A DNA stretch of 64,000 nucleotides, taken from contig NZ_OLMK01000011.1 in NCBI RefSeq assembly GCF_900290235.1, forward strand, positions 1 to 64,000, written 5' to 3'. The position numbers were made by a program, and so were the translations under genes. This document shows, piece by piece, positions 1 through 8,609 of this stretch (positions are counted from its first letter, which is position 1; the number at the start of each line of letters is the position of its first letter). The stretch is from Streptomyces sp. MA5143a. GTDB lineage: Bacteria; Actinomycetota; Actinomycetes; Streptomycetales; Streptomycetaceae. The notes under the pieces were generated by a model, which saw only the letters and a list, made by a program, of their open reading frames with translations, had not been told where the DNA came from and made no database searches.

Positions 1-29
1 GGCAGACGACGCTACTTTCGCAACGCGCC

Positions 30-83
30 CTAGTGCCGTGCCGGACGCCGCGAGCCGGTGAACCTTTCCGGTCACAGCACTAG
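30..83. terminator. Stem-loop terminator downstream of idi
   Basis: An imperfect inverted repeat has outer arms CTAGTGC (30-36) and GCACTAG (77-83), and pairing continues inward between roughly 37-44 and 68-76. It lies just beyond the stop of the minus-strand isomerase gene, where a transcription terminator is expected. There is no T-run, as is usual in streptomycetes. Confidence 0.6.
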
Positions 84-87
84 GGGC

Positions 88-681
88 TCACCAGCCCGCG
101 GAGGGGCCCGTCAGTTCCCTGACCGCGGGGCGGGCCGCGTCCAGCACCGTCATGAACCACGCCGAGAAGGTGTCCTTGGCGTGTCGCTCGGCGAGCTCCT
201 GCGGGGTCACGAAGGCCGTGGCCCCGACCTCCTCCGGGTCCGCGCGGAGCGGGGACCGCACCAACCCCACGAAGAGATGGTTGAACTCCTGCTCCACCAG
301 GCCCGAGTCCGGGTCGGGGTGGTTGTAGCGGACCGTTCCCGCCTCGCCGAGCAGCGCCGGGGACACCCCGAGCTCCTCGTACGTCCGCCGCGCGGCCGCC
401 GCGAACGGGGACTCGCCGGGGTAGGGGTGGCCGCAGCAGGTGTTCGACCAGACTCCGGGGGAGTGGTACTTGCCGAGGGCGCGCTGCTGGAGCAGCAGCC
501 GGCCCCGCTCGTCGAAGAGGAACACCGAGAACGCCCGGTGCAGCTGCCCGGGCGGCTGGTGCGCGGAGAGCTTCTCCGCCGTGCCGATCGTCGTGCCCTC
601 CTCGTCGACCAGCTCCAGCAGGATCGCTTCCGTGGTGCTGTCCGGTGCGTCGTGCATCGCGGTGGCAGGTGTGATCGGCAT
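88..681 (-). CDS. idi: Isopentenyl-diphosphate delta-isomerase, type I (Nudix fold)
   Basis: This enzyme interconverts isopentenyl and dimethylallyl diphosphate in the cytoplasm and so balances the two C5 units for prenyl chain growth. The 197-residue product has the family length. It shows the metal/catalytic Cys in the NTCCGHP motif near residue 83, the Nudix glutamates in RRTYEELG near residues 102-103, and the later EQEFNH motif with further metal-binding acids. Position 681 is chosen because AAGGA sits five bases upstream; an in-frame ATG six bases earlier (687) has poorer spacing. The gene follows the CDF transporter on the same strand and lies about 10 kb from the hopanoid operon, which it would serve with substrate. 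Function is sure from motifs; the exact start is slightly uncertain. Confidence 0.93.
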   Translation of the reverse strand: MPITPATAMHDAPDSTTEAILLELVDEEGTTIGTAEKLSAHQPPGQLHRAFSVFLFDERGRLLLQQRALGKYHSPGVWSNTCCGHPYPGESPFAAAARRTYEELGVSPALLGEAGTVRYNHPDPDSGLVEQEFNHLFVGLVRSPLRADPEEVGATAFVTPQELAERHAKDTFSAWFMTVLDAARPAVRELTGPSAGW

Positions 682-856
682 GCCCATCCTTCGCTTCGTT
701 CCTCGAGCCCCAAGTCTGCCGTAGGGAACCGGCACCCCTGGCACTTCACGCCAACCCGCATGTCCTACCCTCGCACCCCCGGCGGGGACACCCATGGATC
801 GCGCGCCCCCTGGACGGCGTACCCGGATGCACGTACGAGGAGGGCCCCGCGCGTCA

Positions 857-1795
857 TCAGTGGCAGAGCTTCGCCTCGTGCTCCGCGTGTCCGCCGGGCT
901 CCAGTTGGAACGTGCAGTGCTCGACGTCGAAGTGGTCGCCGATGCAGCCCTGGAGCTCGTGGAGCATCTTCTCGTTGCCGATGGCGTCGAGCGTGTCGGA
1001 GCCGACCACGACATGAGCCGACAGGACCGGCATGCCGGAGGTGATGGTCCAGGCGTGCAGGTCGTGGACGTCCTCGACGCCGGGCAGGGCGAGGATGTGG
1101 GCCCGTACCTCCGCCATGTCGACGTTCTTCGGCGCCGCCTCCAGCAGGACGTCCAGCGTCTCGCGCAGCAGCTTCACCGTACGCGGCACGATCATCACGC
1201 CGATGATCAGCGAGGCGATCGGGTCGGCGGCCTGCCAGCCCGTGAGCAGGATGACCACGGCGGAGACGATCACCGCCAGCGAGCCGAGCGCGTCGGCGGC
1301 CACCTCCAGGAAGGCGCCCCGTACGTTCAGGCTCTCCTTCTGGCCCCGCATCAGCAGGGTCAGCGAGATCATGTTGGCGACCAGGCCGATCGCGCCGAAC
1401 ACGACGGTCAGTCCGCCCTGGGTGCCGACCGGTGTGATGAAACGCTGGATCGCCTCGAAGAGCACATAGCCGCCGACGCCGAGCAGCAGCAGGCAGTTGG
1501 CGAGGGCCGCGAGTATCTCCGCGCGGGCGTAACCGAAGGTGCGGTTGCCGCTCGGCGGGCGGTTGGCGAAGTGGATGGCGAGGAGCGCCATGCCGAGGCC
1601 CACCGCGTCCGTCGCCATGTGCGCCGCGTCCGCGACGAGCGCGAGGGAGTCGGCGAGGACTCCGCCGACGATCTCGACCACCATGACGGTGAGCGTGATC
1701 GACAGCGCGATCCGCAGCCTCCCGCGGTACGCCGCTGCCGCCGTACCACTGGTCGGCGCGTGATGCGCGTGCCCGTGATCGTGCCCAGCCCCCAT
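857..1795 (-). CDS. Cation diffusion facilitator (CzcD-like metal efflux protein)
   Basis: A 312-residue inner-membrane antiporter that should export a divalent metal such as zinc. The N-terminus is His-rich (residues 5-12), six hydrophobic segments follow, and the C-terminal third is the soluble cytoplasmic domain. The first transport-site motif is the usual H-x3-D (H59, D63). The second, at residues 164-168, reads E-x3-D where zinc exporters of the CzcD type usually have H-x3-D, which may change metal choice. The C-terminus ends in a short His/Cys-containing tail. The start at 1795 has a purine-rich GGAAGGGCGG sequence upstream. The family is clear; the metal is not known from sequence. Confidence 0.88.
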   Translation of the reverse strand: MGAGHDHGHAHHAPTSGTAAAAYRGRLRIALSITLTVMVVEIVGGVLADSLALVADAAHMATDAVGLGMALLAIHFANRPPSGNRTFGYARAEILAALANCLLLLGVGGYVLFEAIQRFITPVGTQGGLTVVFGAIGLVANMISLTLLMRGQKESLNVRGAFLEVAADALGSLAVIVSAVVILLTGWQAADPIASLIIGVMIVPRTVKLLRETLDVLLEAAPKNVDMAEVRAHILALPGVEDVHDLHAWTITSGMPVLSAHVVVGSDTLDAIGNEKMLHELQGCIGDHFDVEHCTFQLEPGGHAEHEAKLCH

Positions 1796-1894
1796 GGAAT
1801 CCGCCCTTCCGAGTCCGTGTGTCCGGCTCCGGGATCACAGTCAACTACGGGTGGGGGGTATACGGCAACGCGGCACTGAACACCGTTGTCATGT

Positions 1895-1929
1895 GCTCTG
1901 ACCTGCGGAAACGATACGCAGGTCAGAGC
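1895..1929. terminator. Perfect 13-bp stem-loop terminator of galE
   Basis: Arms 1895-1907 (GCTCTGACCTGCG) and 1917-1929 are exact inverted complements around a nine-base loop. It begins five bases beyond the galE stop on the minus strand, and it may also insulate the CDF gene. Confidence 0.8.
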
Positions 1930-1933
1930 GGTG

Positions 1934-2929
1934 TCATGATCGGGGATCCGGTCGGAGACCGCGGTGCAGGCACCAGCCCGCCCATGCCGACTCGACCATC
2001 TCGCGTACCCCGCGCCGGGCCGTCCAGCCCAGTTCCCGCTCGGCCAGCGCGGCGGAGGCGACGGCGCGCGGCGCGTCGCCGGGGCGCCGGGGTTCGACGA
2101 GGGCGGGCCGGCGGTCGCCGGTCACCTCGCCGACGAGCGTGACCAACTCGCGCACGGACACGCCCTCGCCCCGGCCGATGTTCACGGTCAGGTCGCCGGA
2201 CGCGCCCTCCGTCGTGAGCCGGCGGACCGCGGCGAGGTGCGCCTCCGCGAGGTCGGCGACATGGATGTAGTCGCGGACGCAGGTGCCGTCCGGGGTCGGG
2301 TAGTCGTCGCCGAAGATGCGGGGCGCCTCGTCACGGGTGAGGCGGTCGAAGACCATCGGGATCACGTTGAAGACACCGGTGTCGGCGAGCGCGGGCTCGG
2401 CGGCGCCGGCCACGTTGAAGTAGCGCAGGCACACGGTGGCCATCCCGTGCGCCCGGCCCGCCGCGCGGACCAGCCACTCGCCGGTGAGCTTGGTCTCGCC
2501 GTAGGGGCTCATCGGCGCGCAGGGGGTGTCCTCCGTGATGAGGTCCACATCCGGGTTGCCGTACACGGCGGCGGAGGAGGAGAACAGGAACCGTCGCACA
2601 CCCGCGCCCGCCGCCGCGTCCAGGAGCGTGGCCAGTCCGCCCACGTTCTCCTGGTAGTAGCGCGCCGGCCGGGCCACCGACTCGCCGACCTGCTTACGGG
2701 CCGCCAGGTGCACCACACCGGTCACGGCGTGCTCGGCGAGGGTCCGCTTCAGGAGGTCGCCGTCCAGGGCGGAGCCGTGGACGAGCGGGATGCGGTCGGG
2801 GAGGCGGCCGGGGACACCGGCCGAGAGGTCGTCGAGCGCGACCACCCGTTCTCCGGCGTCGGCCAGGGCCCTCGCCACGTGTGCGCCGATATATCCGGCT
2901 CCGCCTGTGATCAGCCAAGTCATGGGCAC
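1934..2929 (-). CDS. galE: UDP-glucose 4-epimerase
   Basis: A 331-residue extended short-chain dehydrogenase that interconverts UDP-glucose and UDP-galactose using bound NAD. The N-terminal dinucleotide motif GGAGYIG is at residues 9-15, the SSSAAVYG segment supplies the catalytic Ser, and the SPYGETK segment holds the Tyr-x3-Lys pair. Length and the C-terminal sugar-nucleotide region (FNVIPMVF onward) match GalE. AGGTAGG lies upstream of the ATG at 2929. It stands alone between a terminator and a divergent intergenic region; UDP-galactose could feed the glycosyltransferase encoded at 7.6 kb, but that is inference. Confidence 0.92.
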   Translation of the reverse strand: MPMTWLITGGAGYIGAHVARALADAGERVVALDDLSAGVPGRLPDRIPLVHGSALDGDLLKRTLAEHAVTGVVHLAARKQVGESVARPARYYQENVGGLATLLDAAAGAGVRRFLFSSSAAVYGNPDVDLITEDTPCAPMSPYGETKLTGEWLVRAAGRAHGMATVCLRYFNVAGAAEPALADTGVFNVIPMVFDRLTRDEAPRIFGDDYPTPDGTCVRDYIHVADLAEAHLAAVRRLTTEGASGDLTVNIGRGEGVSVRELVTLVGEVTGDRRPALVEPRRPGDAPRAVASAALAERELGWTARRGVREMVESAWAGWCLHRGLRPDPRS

Positions 2930-3262
2930 CTACCTTAACCGGGTTCCCGGGATCGCGCTGATGTTTTCTGTTGGATGGTGTTGGAATTTGTTGAACCTGG
3001 CGTGATGGTGTGCGGGCTTCGCCCCATATCGCCTATGAGCCGATATGCGAACCGGAGTTTGTCGCGTGCCCCCCGCATCCCCGATGATGATCGCGGCGGA
3101 GCCCAGCAGCCCCACTTGATCGGGCCGTGAACGGGCGGTGAATCCTTGTTTCCCTTCATCCGATAACCTCTGCCGACACGCCGCCGGGCCGTAGCGGGCC
3201 GGGGCGTCCCCACCACGCACATGCCCGGCGCGGTCGCGTCGGCACCCAGGGAGTGAGTTCGT
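2930..3262. other. Divergent intergenic region, galE versus polymer cluster
   Basis: This 333-bp stretch holds no convincing gene. It must carry the promoter for galE (leftward) and for the seven-gene cluster (rightward). An inverted repeat CATATCG-N9-CGATATG is visible at 3025-3047 and is the best operator candidate. No clear -35/-10 pair could be assigned by eye. Confidence 0.6.
3025..3047. promoter_or_regulatory. Inverted repeat, possible operator
   Basis: Two exact 7-bp arms (CATATCG, CGATATG) are separated by nine bases in the divergent region between galE and the polymer cluster. The AT-containing arms stand out from the GC-rich background. No regulator gene is adjacent, so the binding protein is unknown. 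Confidence 0.35.
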
Positions 3263-5074
3263 CTGTCGACCGCCATCCTCACCGGTCAGCCGGTCCCCGG
3301 ATCGTCGCTGGAGGGCGATCTGCGGTCGCTCGGCTTCGACGTGCGGGTCGCCTCCGACGCCGGTGACACCGAGACGCTCCTGGCCACCGTTCCCGCCGGT
3401 CAGCGGGTCGCGATCGTCGACGCCCGGTTCGTGGGGCATGTGCACGCGCTGCGCCTCGGCCTCACCGACCCCCGCTTCGACGCCGCCGCCCTGCCCGGCG
3501 CCGTGACCGTGCGGCCCGCCGCCCGCCAGGCCCTCACCCGCGCGCTGGCCCGCGAGAACTCCGACGCGAGCGGCAGCACCGCCGTCGCCGTCGACAGCGT
3601 CGCCGACCGGGTGGTCGCCGCCCTCGACGCCGACGGCGTCGCCCTGCACCGGCCCGACCTCGGCACCCTGATCGCCGTCGTCCCCACCGACCCGCAGACC
3701 CGCAACGAGGCCCGCCAGGCGCTCGCCGCCGTCGACGACGAGGCCGTACGGCTGCGGACGGCCGTGAAGTCCCGCGACGGCTTCTTCACCACGCATTTCA
3801 TCAGCCCCTACTCCCGCTACCTCGCCCGCTGGTGCGCCCGCCGCGGCCTCACCCCGAACCAGGTCACCACCGCCTCGCTGATCACCGCCCTGATCGCGGC
3901 GGGCTGCGCGGCCACCGGCACCCGGGGCGGATTCGTCGCCGCCGGCCTGCTCCTGATCCTCTCCTTCGTCCTCGACTGCACCGACGGCCAGCTGGCCCGC
4001 TACTCGCTTCAGTACTCGACGCTCGGCGCCTGGCTCGACGCCACCTTCGACCGCGCCAAGGAGTACGCGTACTACGCGGGCCTCGCCCTCGGAGCCGCCC
4101 GCGGCGGCGACGACGTCTGGGCGCTCGCGCTCGGCGCGATGGTCCTCCAGACCTGCCGCCACGTCGTCGACTTCTCCTTCAACGAGGCGAACCACGACGC
4201 CACCGCCAACACCAGCCCCACCGCGGCTCTCTCCGACAGGCTGGACAGCGTCGGCTGGACGGTCTGGATCCGCCGCATGATCGTCCTGCCGATCGGCGAA
4301 CGCTGGGCGATGATCGCGGTCCTGACGGCGGTCACCACCCCCCGCATCACCTTCTACGCGCTGCTCGTCGGCTGTGCGTTCGCCGCGACCTACACCACGG
4401 CGGGCCGGGTGCTGCGCTCGCTGACCCGCAAGGCCCAGCGCACCGACCGGGCGGCGCGGGCCCTGTACGACCTCACCGACTCCGGACCGCTGGCCGAGCT
4501 GGTGTCCAAGGCGCGCGACCCCCGCGGTGTGATCCGTCCGTACACGCCGGTCCTCATCGCCGTACTCGCGGTCGCGTCGCTGGCTTTCGGGGTCCTGTCC
4601 CTCGACGTGTCCGAGGCGGCCGTGATGGCCCCGATCTACGTCGTCGTCTCCGGCTGCGTCCTCATGCAGCCCCTCAAGGGCCCCCTCGACTGGCTGGTTC
4701 CCCCGCTGTTCCGGGCGGCCGAATACGGCACCGTACTGGTACTGGCGGTCAAAGCCGATGTGAACGGGGCCCTTCCCGCGGCTTTCGGGCTGGTGGCGGC
4801 CGTCGCCTACCATCACTACGACACGGTGTACCGCATCCGCGGTGACGCCGGCGCGCCGCCGCGGTGGCTGGTGTGGGTGATCGGCGGTCACGAAGGCAGG
4901 ACGCTGCTGGTCACCGTCCTGGCCGCGCTGCTCGCGCCCACAGATTTCAAGGTCGCGCTCACGGTGCTCGCCGTGGCCGTGGCGCTCATGGTGCTCCTCG
5001 AGAGCATCCGCTTCTGGGTGACCGCCCATAAAACCGGCGCACCCGCCGTACACGATGAAGGAGAACCCGCATGA
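3263..5074 (+). CDS. Large CDP-alcohol phosphotransferase with extra N-terminal and C-terminal domains
   Basis: The central part carries the complete CDP-alcohol phosphotransferase signature (D-x2-D-G-x2-A-R-x8-G-x3-D-x3-D, about residues 238-264) and several membrane helices, so it should transfer a phospho-alcohol from a CDP-activated donor at the membrane. Residues 1-165 form an additional soluble alpha/beta region, and about residues 400-590 are a further hydrophobic domain of the type labelled DUF5941 in actinobacteria (label from memory). No ATG or GTG occurs in frame between the upstream stop (3254-3256) and GTG 3341. Yet the intervening sequence reads as protein and AGGGAG (3248-3253) sits nine bases before CTG 3263, so a CTG start giving 603 residues is preferred; the fallback is GTG 3341 (577 residues). 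First gene of the polymer cluster, sharing ATGA with the next gene. Substrates are not known. Confidence 0.82.
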   Translation: MSTAILTGQPVPGSSLEGDLRSLGFDVRVASDAGDTETLLATVPAGQRVAIVDARFVGHVHALRLGLTDPRFDAAALPGAVTVRPAARQALTRALARENSDASGSTAVAVDSVADRVVAALDADGVALHRPDLGTLIAVVPTDPQTRNEARQALAAVDDEAVRLRTAVKSRDGFFTTHFISPYSRYLARWCARRGLTPNQVTTASLITALIAAGCAATGTRGGFVAAGLLLILSFVLDCTDGQLARYSLQYSTLGAWLDATFDRAKEYAYYAGLALGAARGGDDVWALALGAMVLQTCRHVVDFSFNEANHDATANTSPTAALSDRLDSVGWTVWIRRMIVLPIGERWAMIAVLTAVTTPRITFYALLVGCAFAATYTTAGRVLRSLTRKAQRTDRAARALYDLTDSGPLAELVSKARDPRGVIRPYTPVLIAVLAVASLAFGVLSLDVSEAAVMAPIYVVVSGCVLMQPLKGPLDWLVPPLFRAAEYGTVLVLAVKADVNGALPAAFGLVAAVAYHHYDTVYRIRGDAGAPPRWLVWVIGGHEGRTLLVTVLAALLAPTDFKVALTVLAVAVALMVLLESIRFWVTAHKTGAPAVHDEGEPA

Positions 5075-5823
5075 TCGGCCTCGTGCTGGCGGCCGGCGCC
5101 GGACGGCGTCTTCGCCCCTACACCGACACCCTGCCCAAGGCTCTGGTGCCGGTCGGCCCCGAGGGCAACGAGGACAGCCTCACCGTTCTCGACCTCACGC
5201 TCGGCAACTTCGCCGAGATCGGCCTGACCGAGGTCGCGATCATCGTCGGGTACCGCAAGGAGGCCGTCTACGAGCGCCGCGAGGCGCTGGAGCAGAAGTA
5301 CGGCCTGAAGATCACCCTGATCGACAACGACAAGGCCGAGGAGTGGAACAACGCCTACTCCCTGTGGTGCGGCCGTGACGCCATCAAGCACTCGGTGATC
5401 CTCGCCAACGGCGACACCGTGCACCCGGTCTCCGTGGAGAAGACCCTGCTCGCCGCGCGCGGCGGCGACAAGAAGATCATCCTCGCCGTCGACACCGTGA
5501 AGTCGCTGGCCGACGAGGAGATGAAGGTCGTCGTCGACGCCGAGAAGGGCATGACGAAGATCACCAAGCTGATGGACCCGGCGGAGGCCTCCGGCGAGTA
5601 CATCGGCGTCACCCTCATCGAGGGCGAGGCCGCCGACGAGCTGGCCGACGCGCTGAAGACGGTCTTCGAGACCGACCCGCAGCAGTTCTACGAGCACGGC
5701 TACCAGGAGCTCGTCAACCGCGGCTTCAAGATCGACGTGGCGCCGATCGGTGACGTCAAGTGGGTCGAGATCGACAACCACGACGACCTCGCCAAGGGAC
5801 GTGAGATCGCGTGCCAGTACTGA
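5071..5823 (+). CDS. Sugar/alcohol-phosphate nucleotidyltransferase (phosphocholine or inositol-phosphate cytidylyltransferase-like)
   Basis: A 250-residue single-domain nucleotidyltransferase beginning with the canonical nucleotide-binding loop LAAGAGRRLRPYT and the PKAL motif; the acidic metal-binding site is the NGD segment near residue 114. Enzymes of this type activate a phosphorylated alcohol with CTP. Flanking genes encode CDP-alcohol-consuming transferases and a polyol-phosphate dehydrogenase, so the likely job is to make the CDP-activated donor, possibly CDP-glycerol or CDP-inositol. ATGA overlap with the previous gene and 13-bp overlap with the next indicate translational coupling. 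Nucleotide and substrate preference cannot be read from the sequence; a UTP-using enzyme remains possible. Confidence 0.85.
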   Translation: MIGLVLAAGAGRRLRPYTDTLPKALVPVGPEGNEDSLTVLDLTLGNFAEIGLTEVAIIVGYRKEAVYERREALEQKYGLKITLIDNDKAEEWNNAYSLWCGRDAIKHSVILANGDTVHPVSVEKTLLAARGGDKKIILAVDTVKSLADEEMKVVVDAEKGMTKITKLMDPAEASGEYIGVTLIEGEAADELADALKTVFETDPQQFYEHGYQELVNRGFKIDVAPIGDVKWVEIDNHDDLAKGREIACQY

Positions 5824-6875
5824 CGAGGCTCATCCCCTCGCCGGTCGTCGTGGACATCCGTCCCGGCGCGCTCGATGACCTGGCGACGATTCTGTCGGAC
5901 CAGCGCATCGCGCCGTCGGGCCGGATGGCCTTCGCCATCAGCGGCGGCTCCGGTCAGGCGCTGCGCGAGCGGTTCGCGCCCGCGCTGCCGGAGGCGGACT
6001 GGTTCTGCGACGCCGACGGCACCATCGACGGTGCCGTACGGCTCGCCGACTCGATCAAGAAGGGCGGTCACTACGACGCCGTGATCGGGCTCGGCGGCGG
6101 CAAGGTCATCGACTGCGCCAAGTACGCCGCGGCCCGGGTGGGCCTGCCGCTGGTCGCCGTCGCCACCAACCTCGCCAACGACGGTCTGTGCTCCCCGGTC
6201 GCCACGCTCGACAACGACGCGGGCCGCGGCTCGTACGGTGTGCCGAACCCCATCGGGATCGTCATCGACCTCGATGTCATCCGTGAGGCCCCGGTGCGCT
6301 TCGTGCGGGCCGGCATCGGCGATGTGATCTGCAAGATCTCCGCCGTGGCCGACTGGGAGCTGTCCAGCCGCGAGACCGGCGAGAAGGTCGACGGACTGGC
6401 CGCCGCGATGGCCCGCCAGGCCGCCGAGGCCGTGCTCCGCCACCCCGGTGGCATCGGCGACGACGACTTCCTCACGACCCTCTCCGAGTCCCTCGTGCTG
6501 TGCGGGATCTCCATGTCCGTGGCCGGCGACAGCCGTCCCGCCTCGGGCGCCTGCCACGAGATCAGCCACGCCTTCGACCTCAGCTTCCCCAAGCGCAACG
6601 CCCTCCACGGCGAGCAGTGCGGACTGGGCGGCGCCTTCGCCACGTTCCTGCGGGGCGACAAGGAGATCGCCGGGCAGATGACCGAGGTCCTCCGGCACCA
6701 CGGACTGCCCGTCCTGCCCGAGGAGATCGGCTTCACCATCGACGAGTTCGTCAAGGTTGTGGAGTTCGCGCCGCAGACCCGGCCCGGCCGGTACACCATC
6801 CTCGAGCACCTCGAACTGAGCACCGAGCAGATCAAGGACGCATACGCCGACTATGCCAAAGCCATCGGTAGCTGA
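5811..6875 (+). CDS. sn-glycerol-1-phosphate dehydrogenase family protein (EgsA/AraM-like)
   Basis: This 354-residue protein belongs to the iron-containing alcohol dehydrogenase/dehydroquinate synthase fold. It has the nucleotide-binding GGGKVIDCAKY motif (about residue 94), the TNLANDGLCSP segment, and two metal-ligand histidine motifs, GACHEISHAFD and LHGEQCGLG. These correspond to the motifs of archaeal and AraM-type glycerol-1-phosphate dehydrogenases, which reduce dihydroxyacetone phosphate to sn-glycerol-1-phosphate. The GTG at 5811 overlaps the previous gene by 13 bp and the next gene overlaps its end by 23 bp. Placed between a cytidylyltransferase-like gene and two CDP-alcohol transferases, it most likely supplies the phosphorylated polyol. 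Another keto-phosphate substrate is possible, so the specific activity is inferred. Confidence 0.8.
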   Translation: MPVLTRLIPSPVVVDIRPGALDDLATILSDQRIAPSGRMAFAISGGSGQALRERFAPALPEADWFCDADGTIDGAVRLADSIKKGGHYDAVIGLGGGKVIDCAKYAAARVGLPLVAVATNLANDGLCSPVATLDNDAGRGSYGVPNPIGIVIDLDVIREAPVRFVRAGIGDVICKISAVADWELSSRETGEKVDGLAAAMARQAAEAVLRHPGGIGDDDFLTTLSESLVLCGISMSVAGDSRPASGACHEISHAFDLSFPKRNALHGEQCGLGGAFATFLRGDKEIAGQMTEVLRHHGLPVLPEEIGFTIDEFVKVVEFAPQTRPGRYTILEHLELSTEQIKDAYADYAKAIGS

Positions 6876-7632
6876 GCTCCGACCGGTCGTCCACCCCCCG
6901 GGTGTGAAGGACCGGCGGAGCGGTGAGCACTGGGCCGGCCGGCTCTACATGCGCGAAATCTCCCTGCGCATGGACCGGCACCTGGTGAACACCCGGGTCA
7001 CGCCCAACCAGCTGACCTACCTGATGACCGTCTTCGGCGTCCTCGCCGCCCCGGCGCTGCTCGTCCCGGGCATCTGGGGCGCCGTCCTCGGCGTGCTGAT
7101 GGTCCAGCTGTACCTGCTGTTCGACTGCGTCGACGGGGAGATCGCCCGCTGGCGCAAGCAGTACTCGATCGCCGGCGTCTACGTCGACCGGGTCGGCGCG
7201 TACCTCTGCGACGCGGCCGTGCTGGTCGGCTTCGGACTGCGCGCCGCCGACCTGTGGGGCACCGGCCGGATCGACTGGCTGTGGGCCTTCCTCGGCACCC
7301 TCGCCGCCCTCGGCGCCATCCTGATCAAGGCGGAGACCGACCTCGTCGGGGTCGCCCGGCACCAGACCGGGAAGCCGCCGGTCCAGGAGTCGGCCTCGGT
7401 GCCCCGCTCCTCCGGCGTGGCCCTGGCCCGCCGGGCCGCGGCCGCGCTCAAGTTCCACCGGCTGATCCTCGGGGTCGAGGCCTCCCTGCTGGTCCTGGTC
7501 CTCGCGATCGTCGACCAGGTCCGGGGCGACCTCTTCTATTCCCGGCTCGGCGTCGCCGTCCTCGCGGGCATCGCCCTGCTGCAGACCCTGCTGCACCTGG
7601 TGTCCATCCTCGCCTCCAGCAGGCTGAAGTGA
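6853..7632 (+). CDS. CDP-alcohol phosphatidyltransferase family membrane protein
   Basis: A 259-residue integral membrane enzyme. The catalytic signature begins at D91 (DCVDGEIARW) and continues with G and two downstream Asp, intact for metal binding and phosphotransfer. Helices occur before and after it (about residues 50-85, 140-160, 205-250). It is much shorter than the first transferase of the cluster and lacks its extra domains, so the two probably handle different acceptors or successive steps. It overlaps the dehydrogenase gene by 23 bp and shares GTGA with the glycosyltransferase. Whether it makes a phospholipid or a polymer linkage unit cannot be decided. Confidence 0.85.
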   Translation: MPKPSVAELRPVVHPPGVKDRRSGEHWAGRLYMREISLRMDRHLVNTRVTPNQLTYLMTVFGVLAAPALLVPGIWGAVLGVLMVQLYLLFDCVDGEIARWRKQYSIAGVYVDRVGAYLCDAAVLVGFGLRAADLWGTGRIDWLWAFLGTLAALGAILIKAETDLVGVARHQTGKPPVQESASVPRSSGVALARRAAAALKFHRLILGVEASLLVLVLAIVDQVRGDLFYSRLGVAVLAGIALLQTLLHLVSILASSRLK

Positions 7633-8513
7633 GCGGCGGCATGAAGGTCGGCGCGGTCATCATCACCATGGGCAACCGCCCCGACGAACTCCGCGCCCTC
7701 CTCGACTCGGTCGCCAAGCAGGAGGGCGACCGGGTCGAGGTGGTCGTCGTCGGCAACGGCTCACCCGTCCCCGACGTCCCCGAGGGCGTGAAGACGGTCG
7801 AGCTGCCCGAGAACCTCGGCATCCCCGGCGGCCGCAACGTCGGCATCGAGGCGTTCGGCCCCGGCGGCCGGGACGTCGACGTCCTGCTCTTCCTGGACGA
7901 CGACGGTCTGCTCGCCCACCACGACACCGCCGAACTGTGCCGCGGCGCCTTCGAGGCCGACCCCCGGCTCGGCATCATCAGCTTCCGCATCGCCGACCCC
8001 GAGACCGGCGAGACCCAGCGGCGCCACGTGCCCCGGCTGCGCGCCTCCGACCCGATGCGCTCCTCCCGGGTCACGACGTTCCTCGGCGGCGCCAACGCCG
8101 TACGCACCCGGGTCTTCGCCGAAGTCGGCGGGCTCCCGGACGAGTTCTTCTACGCACACGAGGAAACCGACCTGGCGTGGCGGGCCCTCGACGCGGGCTG
8201 GATGATCGACTATCGGTCCGACATGGTGCTGTACCACCCCACGACCGCGCCCTCCCGGCACGCGGTCTACCACCGCATGGTCGCCCGCAACCGTGTCTGG
8301 CTCGCGCGCCGCAACCTGCCCGCGCCGCTCGTCCCCGTCTACCTGGGCGTCTGGCTGCTGCTGACGCTGCTCCGCAAGCCCTCGGGCCCGGCGCTGAGGG
8401 CCTGGTTCGGCGGTTTCAAGGAGGGCTGGACGAGCGCCTGCGGTCCCCGTCGCCCCATGAAGTGGCGTACGGTGTGGCGCCTGACCCGACTGGGACGACC
8501 TCCCGTCATCTGA
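7629..8513 (+). CDS. Family 2 glycosyltransferase
   Basis: A 294-residue GT-A enzyme with the N-terminal nucleotide-sugar fold (VIITMGNRPDELRALLDS) and a DDD metal-binding cluster in FLDDDG near residue 87. The ED-type catalytic segment (HEETDLAWRA) is in the second half, and one hydrophobic stretch near the C-terminus (LGVWLLLTLL) would anchor it to the membrane. GTG 7629 overlaps the stop of the previous gene as GTGA and is preferred; ATG 7641 is an alternative. The context suggests it decorates or extends the polymer before export. Donor sugar unknown. Confidence 0.85.
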   Translation: MSGGMKVGAVIITMGNRPDELRALLDSVAKQEGDRVEVVVVGNGSPVPDVPEGVKTVELPENLGIPGGRNVGIEAFGPGGRDVDVLLFLDDDGLLAHHDTAELCRGAFEADPRLGIISFRIADPETGETQRRHVPRLRASDPMRSSRVTTFLGGANAVRTRVFAEVGGLPDEFFYAHEETDLAWRALDAGWMIDYRSDMVLYHPTTAPSRHAVYHRMVARNRVWLARRNLPAPLVPVYLGVWLLLTLLRKPSGPALRAWFGGFKEGWTSACGPRRPMKWRTVWRLTRLGRPPVI

Positions 8514-8609
8514 CAAGCTCGATATCTGAGAGCATGCGGCGGTACCCGGTCCCAGGTTTCCGCCTCGGCCCGACCAGGCTGCGCACTTTGAGGACGAAAG
8601 TATCCATTT

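Noticed and set aside
2930..5053. 707-codon minus-strand open frame opposite the CDP-alcohol transferase
   Set aside because: It is an antisense shadow of a gene with clear catalytic motifs; its product is Gly/Asp/His/Gln-rich low-complexity sequence typical of reversed high-GC coding DNA.
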